Shown in pieces: positions 1 to 12,300 of a stretch of DNA of 64,000 bases. The DNA is from Lytechinus pictus. Its lineage: Eukaryota; Echinodermata; Echinoidea; Temnopleuroida; Toxopneustidae. Below the pieces are notes generated by a model that saw nothing but the letters and a program-made list of their open reading frames with translations, had not been told where the DNA came from and searched no databases. The translations under genes and the position numbers were made by a program. How positions within the stretch are numbered: the stretch's first letter is position 1; each line of letters begins with the position of its first letter. Location of the stretch: NCBI RefSeq assembly GCF_037042905.1, contig NC_087252.1, positions 2,053,501 to 2,117,500 of the forward strand. Direction: 5' to 3'.

Positions 1-39
1 CACATGTCAATCACATGTGATTGACAGGTGTCAATCACA

Positions 40-345
40 ATAGTGAATAGGCTAATCTCCTACTTGATTAATCCCCAACTGGTAATGAATAAGACAAATC
101 CTCTATTGTAATGAATAGGGTAATCTCCTCCTTGATTAAACCCCCAACTTGGTAATGAATAGGACAAATCCTCTATTGTAGTGAATAGTATAATCTCCTA
201 CTTGATTAAACCCCAACTTGGTAATGAATAAGACAAATCCTCTATTGTAATGAATAGGGTAATCTCCTCCTTGATTAAACCCCCAACTTGGTAATGAATA
301 AGACAAATCCTCTATTGTAATGAATAGGGTAATCTCCTACTTGTT
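40..345 (+). repeat. Tandem repeat of ~70 bp in the left arm
   Basis: At least four degenerate copies of a unit of about 70 bp, each containing GGTAATGAATA, AATCCTCTATTG, GGGTAATCTCCT and CTTGATTAAACCCC. Copies start near 81, 151, 220 and 290. The mirrored array is at about 5940-6245. Outer-domain tandem repeats are typical of foldback transposons. Confidence 0.8.
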
Positions 346-2141
346 ACTGAATAGGACAAGTAATGAATGGGGTAATTATCCTCATCCCAAATGAATAGGG
401 CCATCTCCTCCTCAATGAATGGGACAATCTCCTACCTAATGTTGATATCAGTGAGGTCAAAAGCGGAGAGTCGTTGTGGGGATGAACATAATTAATTTTT
501 AAATTTATGTTAGACAAAGCGGTCAAGTTGGACATGGAGATTTTTTGTAATGTGTGGAGAGTAGGGATTGATGATGGGACAATAGAATTAGGGTAGTGAG
601 TTGGTCAAGTTCACTCTTTTGAGTGGGGATTTTGGATACAGGCAGATGTTTGCCAATCAGCTCATCTGTGTGTGTGTGGGTTTATGGATGCAGATTTTGG
701 ATGCAGGTAGATGTTTGCCAAGCAGCTCATCTTTGTGGGGTCTTGGATGCCGACAGGTGTTTGCCGTTTGCCAAGTAGCCTCATCTTTGTTAGGTTTTGG
801 ATAAAGCTATTAAAAGCCAAGTAGTTTTCAAGACATCTGCAAGAAGCCATATTGTAATTGGATAATTATGAATTAACGGTGACCTCGTGAAACACTTGGT
901 TAAGGTGACCATAGGGATGCATCATTGATTAGTGACCCTCGATGGTCATGAAGTTAGAGTGGAATAGTATTATTGGTTACACAGTGAACCTAATTTCAGG
1001 GGGGTCGCTTACAATTTAACATGACTGTTTCCACGGTTTCATGCAGGATAGCTGTCACCCAATCGGTATGTCTCATTCCGCCATTTTGGCGTTGCAACGT
1101 CTACGGCGAAACATCAGCATCGTCATGATTGTGGAGTTGTGGGGGGCGTAATAAGAGAGTTTAGCTAGAATCCACTTCATTCCCTCACATTATTCCAGCA
1201 GTGTGGCGTTGCGGCGTCTAACGGCGTCATGGGGTTGCGGTATAGGAGGATCGCAATTTACCATTTGGCAATGAGTTCGACGATGTTTGGTGATTAATAA
1301 TGTCAAATGTCGGTCCCAATTATAAATCATCATTTCTCATAGATGCATGTCTGTAAAAACTTATCACACGCACACTCTACATGTAGAACAGAAACACACA
1401 CTCTCTATTTATCGGATAGTGGGGGTTAACACTTCTTCCAATTGTTGTCACATGACCCTCCGTTTATTTTCAAAATCTTCAACCTCGAGAAAACAAATAA
1501 TTATTCAGATCGAGTGTCAATTCAAAGAGCAGGAATGTATCAATGTTGTCGATAGACTCGGGGCACTTTATCATTTGGAATACTTTTTTATTCAATTTTG
1601 TACTTCCCGAGATCGAAGTTGAGAATATCTCATTTTTATGGGAAATATATTTACAGAGGGCAATAAATCGGATCAAATCGTCAAAGTTTATGTTTGCAAG
1701 GATTTTATCAAATAAAACAACAAAAACTTTCACTCTTATGTCTAAGGAAAATTATTTATATTATCATTGTTATAAACACAAACCTCAGTATGACACGATT
1801 TTTCAAGTGTCATGTTTGCTGCGCCAATGCAGTGCAAATAACAGCAAGATTAACACAATGTAGACAGAGAGTATGAATGAACTATGACACTTCATGAAGT
1901 AGATATTCAGACAATCTATTTCATTGAAAGAATTGTATTGCCAACAGATGGTTCGCAATTGATGAGCTATTGTATTCATTATTTGGATAATGTGGCCGAT
2001 AGAGGGCGTGCTATATCATTTCAGATTTAATTAGTTTGGAAACTGTACTTTCAGAGAACTTTAGAATATTTCCTTGACAGTAAAATATAATTCCAGATAG
2101 AATTAAGGCGCTCAGTCGCATCGGCAAATCTGTAAATTTCA

Positions 2142-2492
2142 TACAGCGCGTCCCTAAAAAATGTCCCTCTGACATAAGGCTGAATTAATTTAAAATATGG
2201 AAATTATTCTCGAGTAAAATAATGTATAATTATAGGAAGCTCATCTCAAGTCCTCACTTCTCAAACAATTTCATTGGTCTTGCTTCAGCGGTTTTGAATA
2301 TACAGTAATTATGTAACAATGGTGCTTTTCAGCCTATTCCAAGTTTTCATACATGCATCAAGTTAGATTATGATCATGATATAAGCTTTCTACTCCTGTA
2401 CATTATTTTGATTGAATGAGAGTACTACAACACTTTGGAATAACTTCAGCTTGGCTATGTCAGAGGGACATTTTTGGGGGGGACGTGCTGTA
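2142..2492. mobile_element. 351-bp MITE nested in left arm
   Basis: Inverted termini TACAGCGCGTCCCTAAAAAA and its reverse-complement partner ending GGACGTGCTGTA, with TA at both edges, as for Tc1/mariner-type MITEs. The termini extend inward with ATGTCCCTCTGACATA on both sides. The interior is AT-rich and non-coding. The same element lies at the mirror position 3793-4143 in the other arm. Confidence 0.75.
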
Positions 2493-2665
2493 TGTAGGTC
2501 TACATTCGTAGACATGGTAGAGGTGACATGATTGAAAACACTTCATTGCGGCGTACATTGCTCTGTTTTGACGGCGTTACGGCGGCGTACGGTGGCGCTA
2601 CGGCGCATCTAACGGCAATGAACATTGCGCCATGGCGTCATAGTTTGACAATACTCACCATGTAA

Positions 2666-2671
2666 TATAAA
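2666..2671 (+). promoter_or_regulatory. TATA box for the loop zinc-finger ORF
   Basis: TATAAA lies 60 bases upstream of the ATG at 2726, inside the single-copy loop. The spacing would put transcription start near 2696, giving a leader of about 30 bases. This is inferred from sequence and spacing only. Confidence 0.4.
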
Positions 2672-2725
2672 GTGGCGATGCAATTGTTGCACTATCATTT
2701 GCAAGCTTAACATCTTCAAGTCAAC

Positions 2726-3346
2726 ATGAATACTCTCTCAAACCGATTTGCTTGTTCCCTATGCGATAAGACGTATAGTCGCAGGTTTGACGTGAAGAGG
2801 CACGAACAAACTGCGCATCGAGAAATGGAAACGGATGAGGAACCGAATGAAACTAAATCTGAGAATGAAGACTCCAGTGATAATGAAAATATCATAGAGG
2901 AAGATTCTAAAATGATAGAATCAGAAAGTGAAGAAGAAGACAATGGAGATCCTGAAGACAACCTAGTTTATCAAGAATGGTTCAAACTGGCTCTAGCAGC
3001 AACCGATGAGATGAGAAATGAAAAATACGAAAAATATATCTCACGGGGTATGGATGAGGAAGAAGCTCGAGAGAATGCTCACACAAAAGTTTTATGGGCA
3101 GTCAAACGAATCTTCTTCGACCACTACTCTTACTTCTTGCGACATAGCTTGTATCTTGAAGAAGATGACAGCAATCTTGACATTCTATCTGATATCAAAG
3201 AAAGAGTAGAGAATGGAATGGATATTCGGAAAGCAATACAACGCGTGTTGGCCAGACACGGAACAAAGTTTGATGTCCTATTTCAATACCAGGAAGAAGA
3301 GGAGTATGAAGAAGAGATGGAAGGGATTGAAGAAAGTGACAACTAG
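2726..3346 (+). CDS. C2H2 zinc-finger protein in foldback loop
   Basis: An intact 206-residue frame fills most of the loop of the foldback element. Residues 8-31 form one C2H2 finger: Cys10-x2-Cys13-x12-His26-x4-His31, with aromatic and basic residues where a classical finger has them. Residues 35-78 are very acidic. Residues 80-180 look like a folded, mostly helical domain rich in charged residues and aromatics (YEKYISRGMDEEEA, VLWAVKRIFFDHY). The C-terminus is again Glu-rich. A TATA box lies 60 bases upstream and AATAAA about 310 bases downstream, so a single-exon gene is plausible. A single finger suggests DNA or protein binding; it is not a transposase and has no visible DDE or nuclease motif. 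It may be an accessory protein of the element or a captured host gene. The function is unknown to me. Confidence 0.75.
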   Translation: MNTLSNRFACSLCDKTYSRRFDVKRHEQTAHREMETDEEPNETKSENEDSSDNENIIEEDSKMIESESEEEDNGDPEDNLVYQEWFKLALAATDEMRNEKYEKYISRGMDEEEARENAHTKVLWAVKRIFFDHYSYFLRHSLYLEEDDSNLDILSDIKERVENGMDIRKAIQRVLARHGTKFDVLFQYQEEEEYEEEMEGIEESDN

Positions 3347-3655
3347 TGCACATAATAATACAGAACAAACTTTGTAGATTGTAGAAAGCTGAACATGTAT
3401 TATGATCATGATGAAATGATATTTTTGTCCATGCTGATAAGTTCCAAGAGAGTGACCACATATAATATATGAATGTACTTTTTGATACCTACAAATTAAA
3501 AATATGCATTGCTTGTTAATATATTGTTTCATACTGCAATTAAAATAACAAAATTTGCTGATGTGAAATATATTTTTGCATAAGATGTGTTTTTTCCTTC
3601 TCTTGTGCTTTGTCGTTGGACGGATTGATGCGATTAAACGCTTTCTATCAACAAA

Positions 3656-3661
3656 AATAAA
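3656..3661 (+). terminator. Possible polyadenylation signal for loop ORF
   Basis: AATAAA about 310 bases after the stop codon at 3346 and just before the right arm begins. It is the first canonical hexamer after the frame. Such hexamers are common in AT-rich DNA, so support is weak. Confidence 0.3.
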
Positions 3662-3679
3662 AATTGAATTCATGACTTT

Positions 3680-6284
3680 GCCGTTAGTTGCGCCGTAGCG
3701 CCACCGTACGCCGTCAAAACAGAGCAATGTACGCCGCAATGAAGTGTTTTCAATCATGTCACCTCTACCATGTCTACGAATGTAGACCTACATACAGCAC
3801 GTCCCCCCCAAAAATGTCCCTCTGACATAGCCAAGCTGAAGTTATTCCAAAGTGTTGTAGTACTCTCATTCAATCAAAATAATGTACAGGAGTAGAAAGC
3901 TTATATCATGATCATAATCTAACTTGATGCATGTATGAAAACTTGGAATAGGCTGAAAAGCACCATTGTTACATAATTACTGTATATTCAAAACCGCTGA
4001 AGCAAGACCAATGAAATTGTTTGAGAAGTGAGGACTTGAGATGAGCTTCCTATAATTATACATTATTTTACTCGAGAATAATTTCCATATTTTAAATTAA
4101 TTCAGCCTTATGTCAGAGGGACATTTTTTAGGGACGCGCTGTATGAAATTTACAGATTTGCCGATGCGACTGAGCGCCTTAATTCTATCTGGAATTATAT
4201 TTTACTGTCAAGGAAATATTCTAAAGTTCTCTGAAAGTACAGTTTCCAAACTAATTAAATCTGAAATGATATAGCACGCCCTCTATCGGCCACATTATCC
4301 AAATAATGAATACAATAGCTCATCAATTGCGAACCATCTGTTGGCAATACAATTCTTTCAATGAAATAGATTGTCTGAATATCTACTTCATGAAGTGTCA
4401 TAGTTCATTCATACTCTCTGTCTACATTGTGTTAATCTTGCTGTTATTTGCACTGCATTGGCGCAGCAAACATGACACTTGAAAAATCGTGTCATACTGA
4501 GGTTTGTGTTTATAACAATGATAATATAAATAATTTTCCTTAGACATAAGAGTGAAAGTTTTTGTTGTTTTATTTGATAAAATCCTTGCAAACATAAACT
4601 TTGACGATTTGATCCGATTTATTGCCCTCTGTAAATATATTTCCCATAAAAATGAGATATTCTCAACTTCGATCTCGGGAAGTACAAAATTGAATAAAAA
4701 AGTATTCCAAATGATAAAGTGCCCCGAGTCTATCGACAACATTGATACATTCCTGCTCTTTGAATTGACACTCGATCTGAATAATTATTTGTTTTCTCGA
4801 GGTTGAAGATTTTGAAAATAAACGGAGGGTCATGTGACAACAATTGGAAGAAGTGTTAACCCCCACTATCCGATAAATAGAGAGTGTGTGTTTCTGTTCT
4901 ACATGTAGAGTGTGCGTGTGATAAGTTTTTACAGACATGCATCTATGAGAAATGATGATTTATAATTGGGACCGACATTTGACATTATTAATCACCAAAC
5001 ATCGTCGAACTCATTGCCAAATGGTAAATTGCGATCCTCCTATACCGCAACCCCATGACGCCGTTAGACGCCGCAACGCCACACTGCTGGAATAATGTGA
5101 GGGAATGAAGTGGATTCTAGCTAAACTCTCTTATTACGCCCCCCACAACTCCACAATCATGACGATGCTGATGTTTCGCCGTAGACGTTGCAACGCCAAA
5201 ATGGCGGAATGAGACATACCGATTGGGTGACAGCTATCCTGCATGAAACCGTGGAAACAGTCATGTTAAATTGTAAGCGACCCCCCTGAAATTAGGTTCA
5301 CTGTGTAACCAATAATACTATTCCACTCTAACTTCATGACCATCGAGGGTCACTAATCAATGATGCATCCCTATGGTCACCTTAACCAAGTGTTTCACGA
5401 GGTCACCGTTAATTCATAATTATCCAATTACAATATGGCTTCTTGCAGATGTCTTGAAAACTACTTGGCTTTTAATAGCTTTATCCAAAACCTAACAAAG
5501 ATGAGGCTACTTGGCAAACGGCAAACACCTGTCGGCATCCAAGACCCCACAAAGATGAGCTGCTTGGCAAACATCTACCTGCATCCAAAATCTGCATCCA
5601 TAAACCCACACACACACAGATGAGCTGATTGGCAAACATCTGCCTGTATCCAAAATCCCCACTCAAAAGAGTGAACTTGACCAACTCACTACCCTAATTC
5701 TATTGTCCCATCATCAATCCCTACTCTCCACACATTACAAAAAATCTCCATGTCCAACTTGACCGCTTTGTCTAACATAAATTTAAAAATTAATTATGTT
5801 CATCCCCACAACGACTCTCCGCTTTTGACCTCACTGATATCAACATTAGGTAGGAGATTGTCCCATTCATTGAGGAGGAGATGGCCCTATTCATTTGGGA
5901 TGAGGATAATTACCCCATTCATTACTTGTCCTATTCAGTAACAAGTAGGAGATTACCCTATTCATTACAATAGAGGATTTGTCTTATTCATTACCAAGTT
6001 GGGGGTTTAATCAAGGAGGAGATTACCCTATTCATTACAATAGAGGATTTGTCTTATTCATTACCAAGTTGGGGTTTAATCAAGTAGGAGATTATACTAT
6101 TCACTACAATAGAGGATTTGTCCTATTCATTACCAAGTTGGGGGTTTAATCAAGGAGGAGATTACCCTATTCATTACAATAGAGGATTTGTCTTATTCAT
6201 TACCAGTTGGGGATTAATCAAGTAGGAGATTAGCCTATTCACTATTGTGATTGACACCTGTCAATCACATGTGATTGACATGTG
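3680..6284 (-). repeat. Right arm of foldback element
   Basis: Reverse complement of 1-2617 with almost no differences apart from the 11-base indel near the inner end. It carries the mirrored MITE (3793-4143) and the mirrored ~70-bp tandem array (about 5940-6245). It ends with the same palindrome as the left arm, followed by unrelated sequence from 6285. Confidence 0.85.
3793..4143. mobile_element. 351-bp MITE nested in right arm
   Basis: Mirror copy of the element at 2142-2492, with the same length, the same TA-flanked termini and the same relative place in the arm. Confidence 0.75.
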
Positions 6285-8203
6285 GTCTATCTTGACCATA
6301 CATACTACTCACCATAAATTACAGATGGGATTCAAACAGCCTCGAAATATGCATTAAGATGTGTTAATGCGCAACTATTCTGCCTTTCCTTCGTTGTCCA
6401 TAGATCCAACCCAATGTAAACCATGTACACTGGAAATTTTTTTGGTGTTAACTGTTTTTAAGTTTCGGCCTTCAAAGCAACAATTTAGATACTTTCAGAT
6501 GTATGAATAATGTCTAACAGCAAAATGAACAAACTTTCTACACGCAAATGCATGGAAACAAGATCCTGCTAAAACCAAGACGTCATAATTATTTGGCATG
6601 TTTAGAGCGTTTTCGAGTGAAATTTTTGTATTTTGTAGCATTCCAAATTAACTTCCAGAAAGTGTGTAGGCCTTTTTTCTATAATGTCTTCGACCCGTTT
6701 CCGCGGAAAAAGTGGTTAAAAAACTAATGACATGAATAAAGCAAGAATATTTTGACCAAATCCTAATATACTACTTGTACTACTCCAAAAGTTAAGTAGT
6801 ATACATGTCCAATCAGAGTATATTTACCCATAACTTTTGCGGATTTCAGCTTTTCACGGAGTTTATTCTCAAAGTTCTCTTCCGGATGCTCCGTCATCCA
6901 ACCCCGAGCATACGCTCCTATCACATCCGCACAATGAACACCTTCTTGATCTTCTCCGAATGTTCGTTTGATTTTGTCATGCTTATATGTGGGAAGGCAG
7001 GCAGCGATTCTAAGAACTTCGTAATTGATGGAGTCACTGAGCAGAATATCCGGAGTCTTAACGGTGTTAACTGGGGATTAATGTGAATTGAAGTTATCTA
7101 TTAGGACATTATTGGCATTTGTCAATATTCTTGGTCGAAACACAAAAAGTAGCACAAAGCAAATATACAATTTGAGGAACATTAGTAAATGAACAAAAAC
7201 ATATTAACAGTATTTCATGAAATCTTAAGTTTTCTTTCATTAAATTAGACATGAATAATAGAAAAGAGGGTCAAACATGGAGGGGAAAAAGAGAGATAAA
7301 AAGAGAGTGTGTAAGTTAGAGGGGGGGGGGGGGGGTGTGGCGAAGGATGATGAACAGAGTGATATGAAGAAAATAGACGAAAAAAAAATATCGTCAGTCA
7401 TTACCTGAATACCTAATGTAAAACACAATGTGATAGCCATATAAAGTGTTCAAATGCAAAAAAAAAAATAATGATAACAAATAACGCGTTGCATTTTATT
7501 GTTAAGTAAAATAATAAATAAGCCCTAAACAAATAGTCTATGAGGAGGGGATGGCGGATGACAAAACCGATGAGTGGACATTTCCAAATTATGTGGTCAC
7601 TCCAAATTACAGAATATTTGTAAATAAACGTGTTTAATAGGTGTAAATAATGCCATACCATCATTCATTCTCTGTGATGTTATCAAATAAAGGATGTTAA
7701 GGGGTTCCAGTAAACGAAAGACAAAGAAATTAAATAAAACAATATGAAATCTAATTTCACTGTGACATACCGTAGGGAACGAATCCTTAAAAGTTGCTTT
7801 CAATATGAATGTAATTTGCCTTTATTTCATCCTCAATTAGAAATATACATAATACAATATATAAGAAACTATTAACAAGTAAAAATGAAATTGAATATGG
7901 ATAGCGGATTGCATAAAGCCACAAGGCATTGTATAGATGAAGTCCCCCACAAATAGACACATGGTAGATGAGAAGCGCTTAATAAATGTAACTATTAGTA
8001 TTATTGTTATTAATATTATGATGATGATGATGATAAAGAAAGGATAAGATAAAACATAAAACAAGATATATAAATAGAAACAAAAATTAATGTACAAATC
8101 AGGCTTCACTAATTCAGTATGGGATAGAAAAAAACCTCCGGGTTATACATTAGGACGCAAATGATGAAGAAATAGTGGACATTTATCAAGGAAACGGTCA
8201 CCC
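6285..8203. other. Gene-free AT-rich stretch
   Basis: No open frame with family resemblance on either strand. It contains a G15 run at 7321-7335 and simple A-rich and ATG-repeat tracts (for example near 8020). The 93-residue frame at 6805-7086 has no recognisable motif and no splice context, so it is left out. No RNA gene recognised. Confidence 0.5.
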
Positions 8204-9360
8204 CCTTATAAAAATCGCCAATGGTATTTGAATGGTGGCGAATGGTAGTTGAATGGTGATCTGAATGGTAAATGGTACGCGAATGGTATTTCAGTGGTGT
8301 TTCAATGGTAAGTTCTTAATGGTAAGTGGTAGTTTATGGTAGCTGAATGGTGATCTGAATGGTAAATGGTACGCGAATGGTATTTAAGTGGTGTTTCAAT
8401 GGTAAGTTCTTAATGGTAATTGGTAGTTTATTTAATGGTAAATGGTATACCATATACCCAATGGTGTCTCAGTGGTATGTGTCTAATGGTATGATTGGTA
8501 TGATGAATGGTATACCATACCCAATGGTGTCTCAGTGGTATACAATGGTGTCTCAGTAGTATGTGCCTCTAATGGTATGATTGGTATGATGAATGGTATA
8601 CCATATACCCAATGGTGTCTCAGTGGTATTCAATGGTGTCTCAGTAGTATGTGCCTCTAATGGTATGATTTGTATGGTGAATGGTATACCATATACCAAT
8701 GGTGTCTCAGTGGTATACAATGGTGTCTCAGTAGTATGTGCCTCTAATGGTATGATTGGTATGATGAATGGTATACCATATACCCAATGGTGTCTCAGTG
8801 GTATTCAATGGTGTCTCAGTAGTATGTGCCTCTAATGGTATGATTTGTATGGTGAATGGTATACCATATACCAATGGTGTCTCAGTGGTATACAATGGTG
8901 TCTCAGTAGTATGTGCCTCTAATGGTATGATTGGTATGATGAATGGTATACCATACCCAATGGTGTCTCAGTGGTATACAATGGTGTCTCAGACTCTCAG
9001 TAGTATATGTGCCTCTAATGGTATGATTGGTATGGTGAATGGTATACCATATACCCAATGGTCTCTCAGTCGTATTCAATGGTGTCTCAGTAGTATGTGC
9101 CTCTATAATGATATGATTGGTATGGTGAATGGTATACCGTATACCCAATGGTGTCTCAGTGGTGTCCAATAGTCTCAGTGGTATATGTGTAATGGTATAC
9201 CATATGCCCAATATGGTGTCTCAGTAGCATGTGCCTATATAGTGGTATAATTAATGGATAGTTGTTGGATAATTGTAACGCAATTGTGGCTTAGTGGTGT
9301 GTGCCTAATGAATGCTATTTATGTTAATGGTGAATGGTATGCCCAATTGCATTACCCAAT
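8204..9360 (+). repeat. AATGGT satellite array with higher-order structure
   Basis: About 1.15 kb dominated by AATGGT. From about 8460 the array organises into units of about 88 bp containing AATGGTATACCATATACCCA and TGGTGTCTCAGTGGTAT. Two variants, one with GATTGGTATGATG and one with GATTTGTATGGTG, alternate so that the sequence repeats at 175 bp (compare 8593 with 8768). The left edge has CCCTTATAAAAA, and the right end degrades near 9330-9360. Long open frames inside it are by-products of the repeat. Confidence 0.9.
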
Positions 9361-12300
9361 AACATAATTCCGAAGATTTAAAGAAAAAGAAAATCAAAGA
9401 TTAAAAATTAGAATTATTAAAATTTTTGAGTTGTGACTTTTATGCGAGCAGCTTCCCCAAATCAGGCCCATTCGCTCATGATGGCAAACATGGTCTGTTG
9501 CATTCTTTTAAATTGTCTTTGTCTTAATTAAGTAAAAGGCCTATATGTGTTTAAATATCATTGAACCAGTGCTTAAAATACAATACTATTAATTTGTTAT
9601 ATTTTACAATTGTACATATTACCTTCTAAATTTATATCTGAAGCATTGAGTGCAAAAATAAAAGGAGTCAATGAAATCTTATTTGATAAAAAGGATTTTA
9701 TTGTACCTTAATATCAACGGACAAATTATTTCACAGCCGCTCCCGAAAGGGAAGAATATAATCATCATTTACCGTAAAAATCTTGAAATTGAAACATGCA
9801 AGTTTTAAAGAGCATGAACAAGATGTGTATCGTACTAAATAGAAAATTGTACATTTCACCATCCTTTCTTTTCTCTTTTTGTTTCTTGGTATAATTTGAA
9901 CGGCACACCACCTCTCCTATCTGTATGGTATACAGTTTTTTTTATGTAACGCCCCCCCCCCCTTCTTGAAAGTTTTGTTCTATTTTTAAATTAATTTTCT
10001 TATTTAATTATGGCCACTTTTTATAAAGAGAGCTATGGGGTGTTGCAAGGAAATATTTGCAGTCAATCCCAAAATTCGGTTGCAAATTTACAAGTGATAG
10101 ACTAATTTCATCTAAAGTAAACCAATTTATAGATTTATTGATGGAAGAAACAATAAATCAGTTGCAAGTTTGCAATGAAAAGTAAGACTTTCAATTGATT
10201 TTGGAGTTTGAAATTCAATTGCAAGTTTCTTGCAATGTCCCATAGGTCATTAGTTTGCTTAAAATGAATTCACTGTTGGTTGTCTTCCTCCCCCAACCCC
10301 TATTGAAATTCCCATCGGCAAACCCTGATTTTGGTCTGCAACGACCAAAGCCCCCTCCCGGCCAATTTATATATCGCTTCTACTGCTTTTGATCATAAAC
10401 CGTTCCTTTTTTTTTTCTTTACAAATTGTGTTTTAATTATTTTTTCTCACTCATGGATGGTGTTTATAAAGAGGAGAGCTATTCTAGGCCGATCATTACT
10501 TGCTTAATTGAAATGATTTGTCTGTTATTGTCTTGCCCCCCCCCCCCAGTATCAAAATTCCCTGCCGCCAGGCTAGTACAATATGTAACAGAAAAAAATC
10601 TAATGAACGAAATTCTCAATTGCAATCAAAACAAAAGCGAAATTAAACAAAGAGAGAAAAGGAAAAAAGAAATAAGTAAAAAATATATATATCGAAAAAC
10701 AGAAAAATAAATTTAAAAAAAGAAAAGAAAAAGACTAAGACAAAGAAAAGAAAAAAGACTGAACAGAAAAAAAGAAGGAAAAAGAAAAAAAGACAATGGA
10801 AAGAAAAAAAAGAAAGACATGGAATTATAGAACAGAAAAAAATTGAGCAAAATTATTTTTTTCATAGATCATTTCAAAGGATAAGCAGTGGCAAAAATTG
10901 ACTGCATGGTTAATTGCCAACCCAGAACCAATCAAGAAAAAGACACCCCTGATTTGGTCTTACATGCAATTCACTCCTCCCCCATATCGGGATTATCTTG
11001 GCTAAGAAGCCCCCTCCCCCTGATTTGGTTTTGATTTACCCCCCCCCCCCCCAATATCGGGATGTGTTGGCTGCGCTGCTAGCTAGCTCGCTCTATATGT
11101 ACGTATGTAAGTGTTGTTCTCGCACGCGCGCGCGCACGTACGTACGCATGTAACCGCCAATTGCAATATTTGAAAAAAGAACCCGATCAACCACTGTTTT
11201 GCTGTTCAGAAGTCCGTCTATAATTCATCATAAACTAAAGGAACACAGGTCAGATTCGGACAACGACTTCAAATTCATTCGCAGAATACGCTAAACAGTA
11301 AGTTAGATAACAATTTTCTTTGATATTGTTTTCGTAGTTAGTGGCTCGGCCTGATTTTCTAGAATGTTACTGTTACCGGTAGGCCTACTGTAGTGTTAGA
11401 TGTCGTTGTACTGCCACGGGGTTTCACTGCCACCGTACCGCCACTGCCCCGTTGGCGCGGGCACGCCTGTCTCTGGCGAAATGGATTATGGGGTGCGTTA
11501 ATATGCTTTGTATAGGCTGAGGTGAGCTGAGCCGAGCATTATTGTCATTGAGTAGTAATTCGCTCGTATGGCCTGATATCTATTTTCAATGTTTTACAAA
11601 ACCATCTCTGAATACCGGCGGTATGAATTTATGAATGAAAGACTTGTTATTGTTAAATTAATGCTGTACAGTGCAGTACTGTCATGACATTGACTGTCAA
11701 AGACAAAGTGTCAATTAGGCCATTGGTTACTGCACAACATTGACATTGTTTCACTGAAATGGAAACCTTGCCGAAAAATATTGCTCTGGAATGAGGCCTA
11801 TAATTTGTTGTTGTTGGTAGATAATGTTGGTAAATTAAGATGACATGGACATGGTAGTGTAACAGTAAAAACAGACTGAAGTGTAAGATTTTAGAGTGTA
11901 CAAACGGTCATGTTACAGTAGTATTAAGGTGAAACATGGTAAGGTGTCCTAAATTTTAAAACATAAAATAAAGCATTAAAGGCTACGCAGGCCCTAAAAA
12001 GCTACGCACCACTTATTGCGCATGCAATTTCAATGGTAAAATGTGCACTTTGTGTGCGGAACTGTGACTGGAGAGAGTGACAAACGATTCCTATTCAATT
12101 TTTCTAGAGAGACTGCAATAATTATTCAGAGAAAACCTACAACTGTTTGGAATTAACATATTTTAGAAATTGAGGCAGAGAAATATTCCATGATAAATCA
12201 AGAAGTGTTCTGAAAACATGGCGGGGTTTTGGTATTAGTGAGTTATGTGATATTTTCTTCTTGGTTAGGCCTAAGGTTTTTTAGAATATTTATTACATAT

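Larger units (their letters stand above)
1..2617 (+). repeat. Left arm of foldback element
   Basis: This arm pairs with 3680-6284. It starts with an 18-bp perfect palindrome (TCAATCACATGTGATTGA). It continues with tandem repeats to about 345, then unique AT-rich sequence, a nested MITE (2142-2492), and a GC-rich inner end built on the motif ACGGCG. ACGGCG-like clusters also occur at about 1080-1240. I see no credible coding sequence: the short open frames here are mirrored in the other arm and resemble no protein family. Confidence 0.85.
1..6284. mobile_element. Giant foldback (TU-like) inverted-repeat element
   Basis: The first 2.6 kb and the stretch ending at 6284 are reverse complements, with position i pairing with 6285-i. 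Several long translated stretches, of 60 to 106 residues, are identical in the two arms, so identity is close to complete. The inner ends lose register through an 11-base insertion in the left arm near 2577 and stop matching around 2617 and 3680. The outer parts consist of tandem repeats. Foldback elements with repeat-built outer domains (TU elements) are known from sea urchins, and that class fits best. The left boundary coincides with the window start, so the true end and any target duplication cannot be seen. No transposase is present, so movement would need help in trans. An assembly-made palindrome is the alternative. Confidence 0.85.

Noticed and set aside
344-5941. Mirrored short ORFs of 60-106 residues in the foldback arms
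   Set aside because: They occur in pairs because the arms are reverse complements; they overlap in several frames, have low-complexity or random composition, and show no family motif.
8359-9211. ORFs of 66-134 residues in the AATGGT array
   Set aside because: They are translations of a satellite repeat in both directions, with repeated peptide words dictated by the DNA unit.
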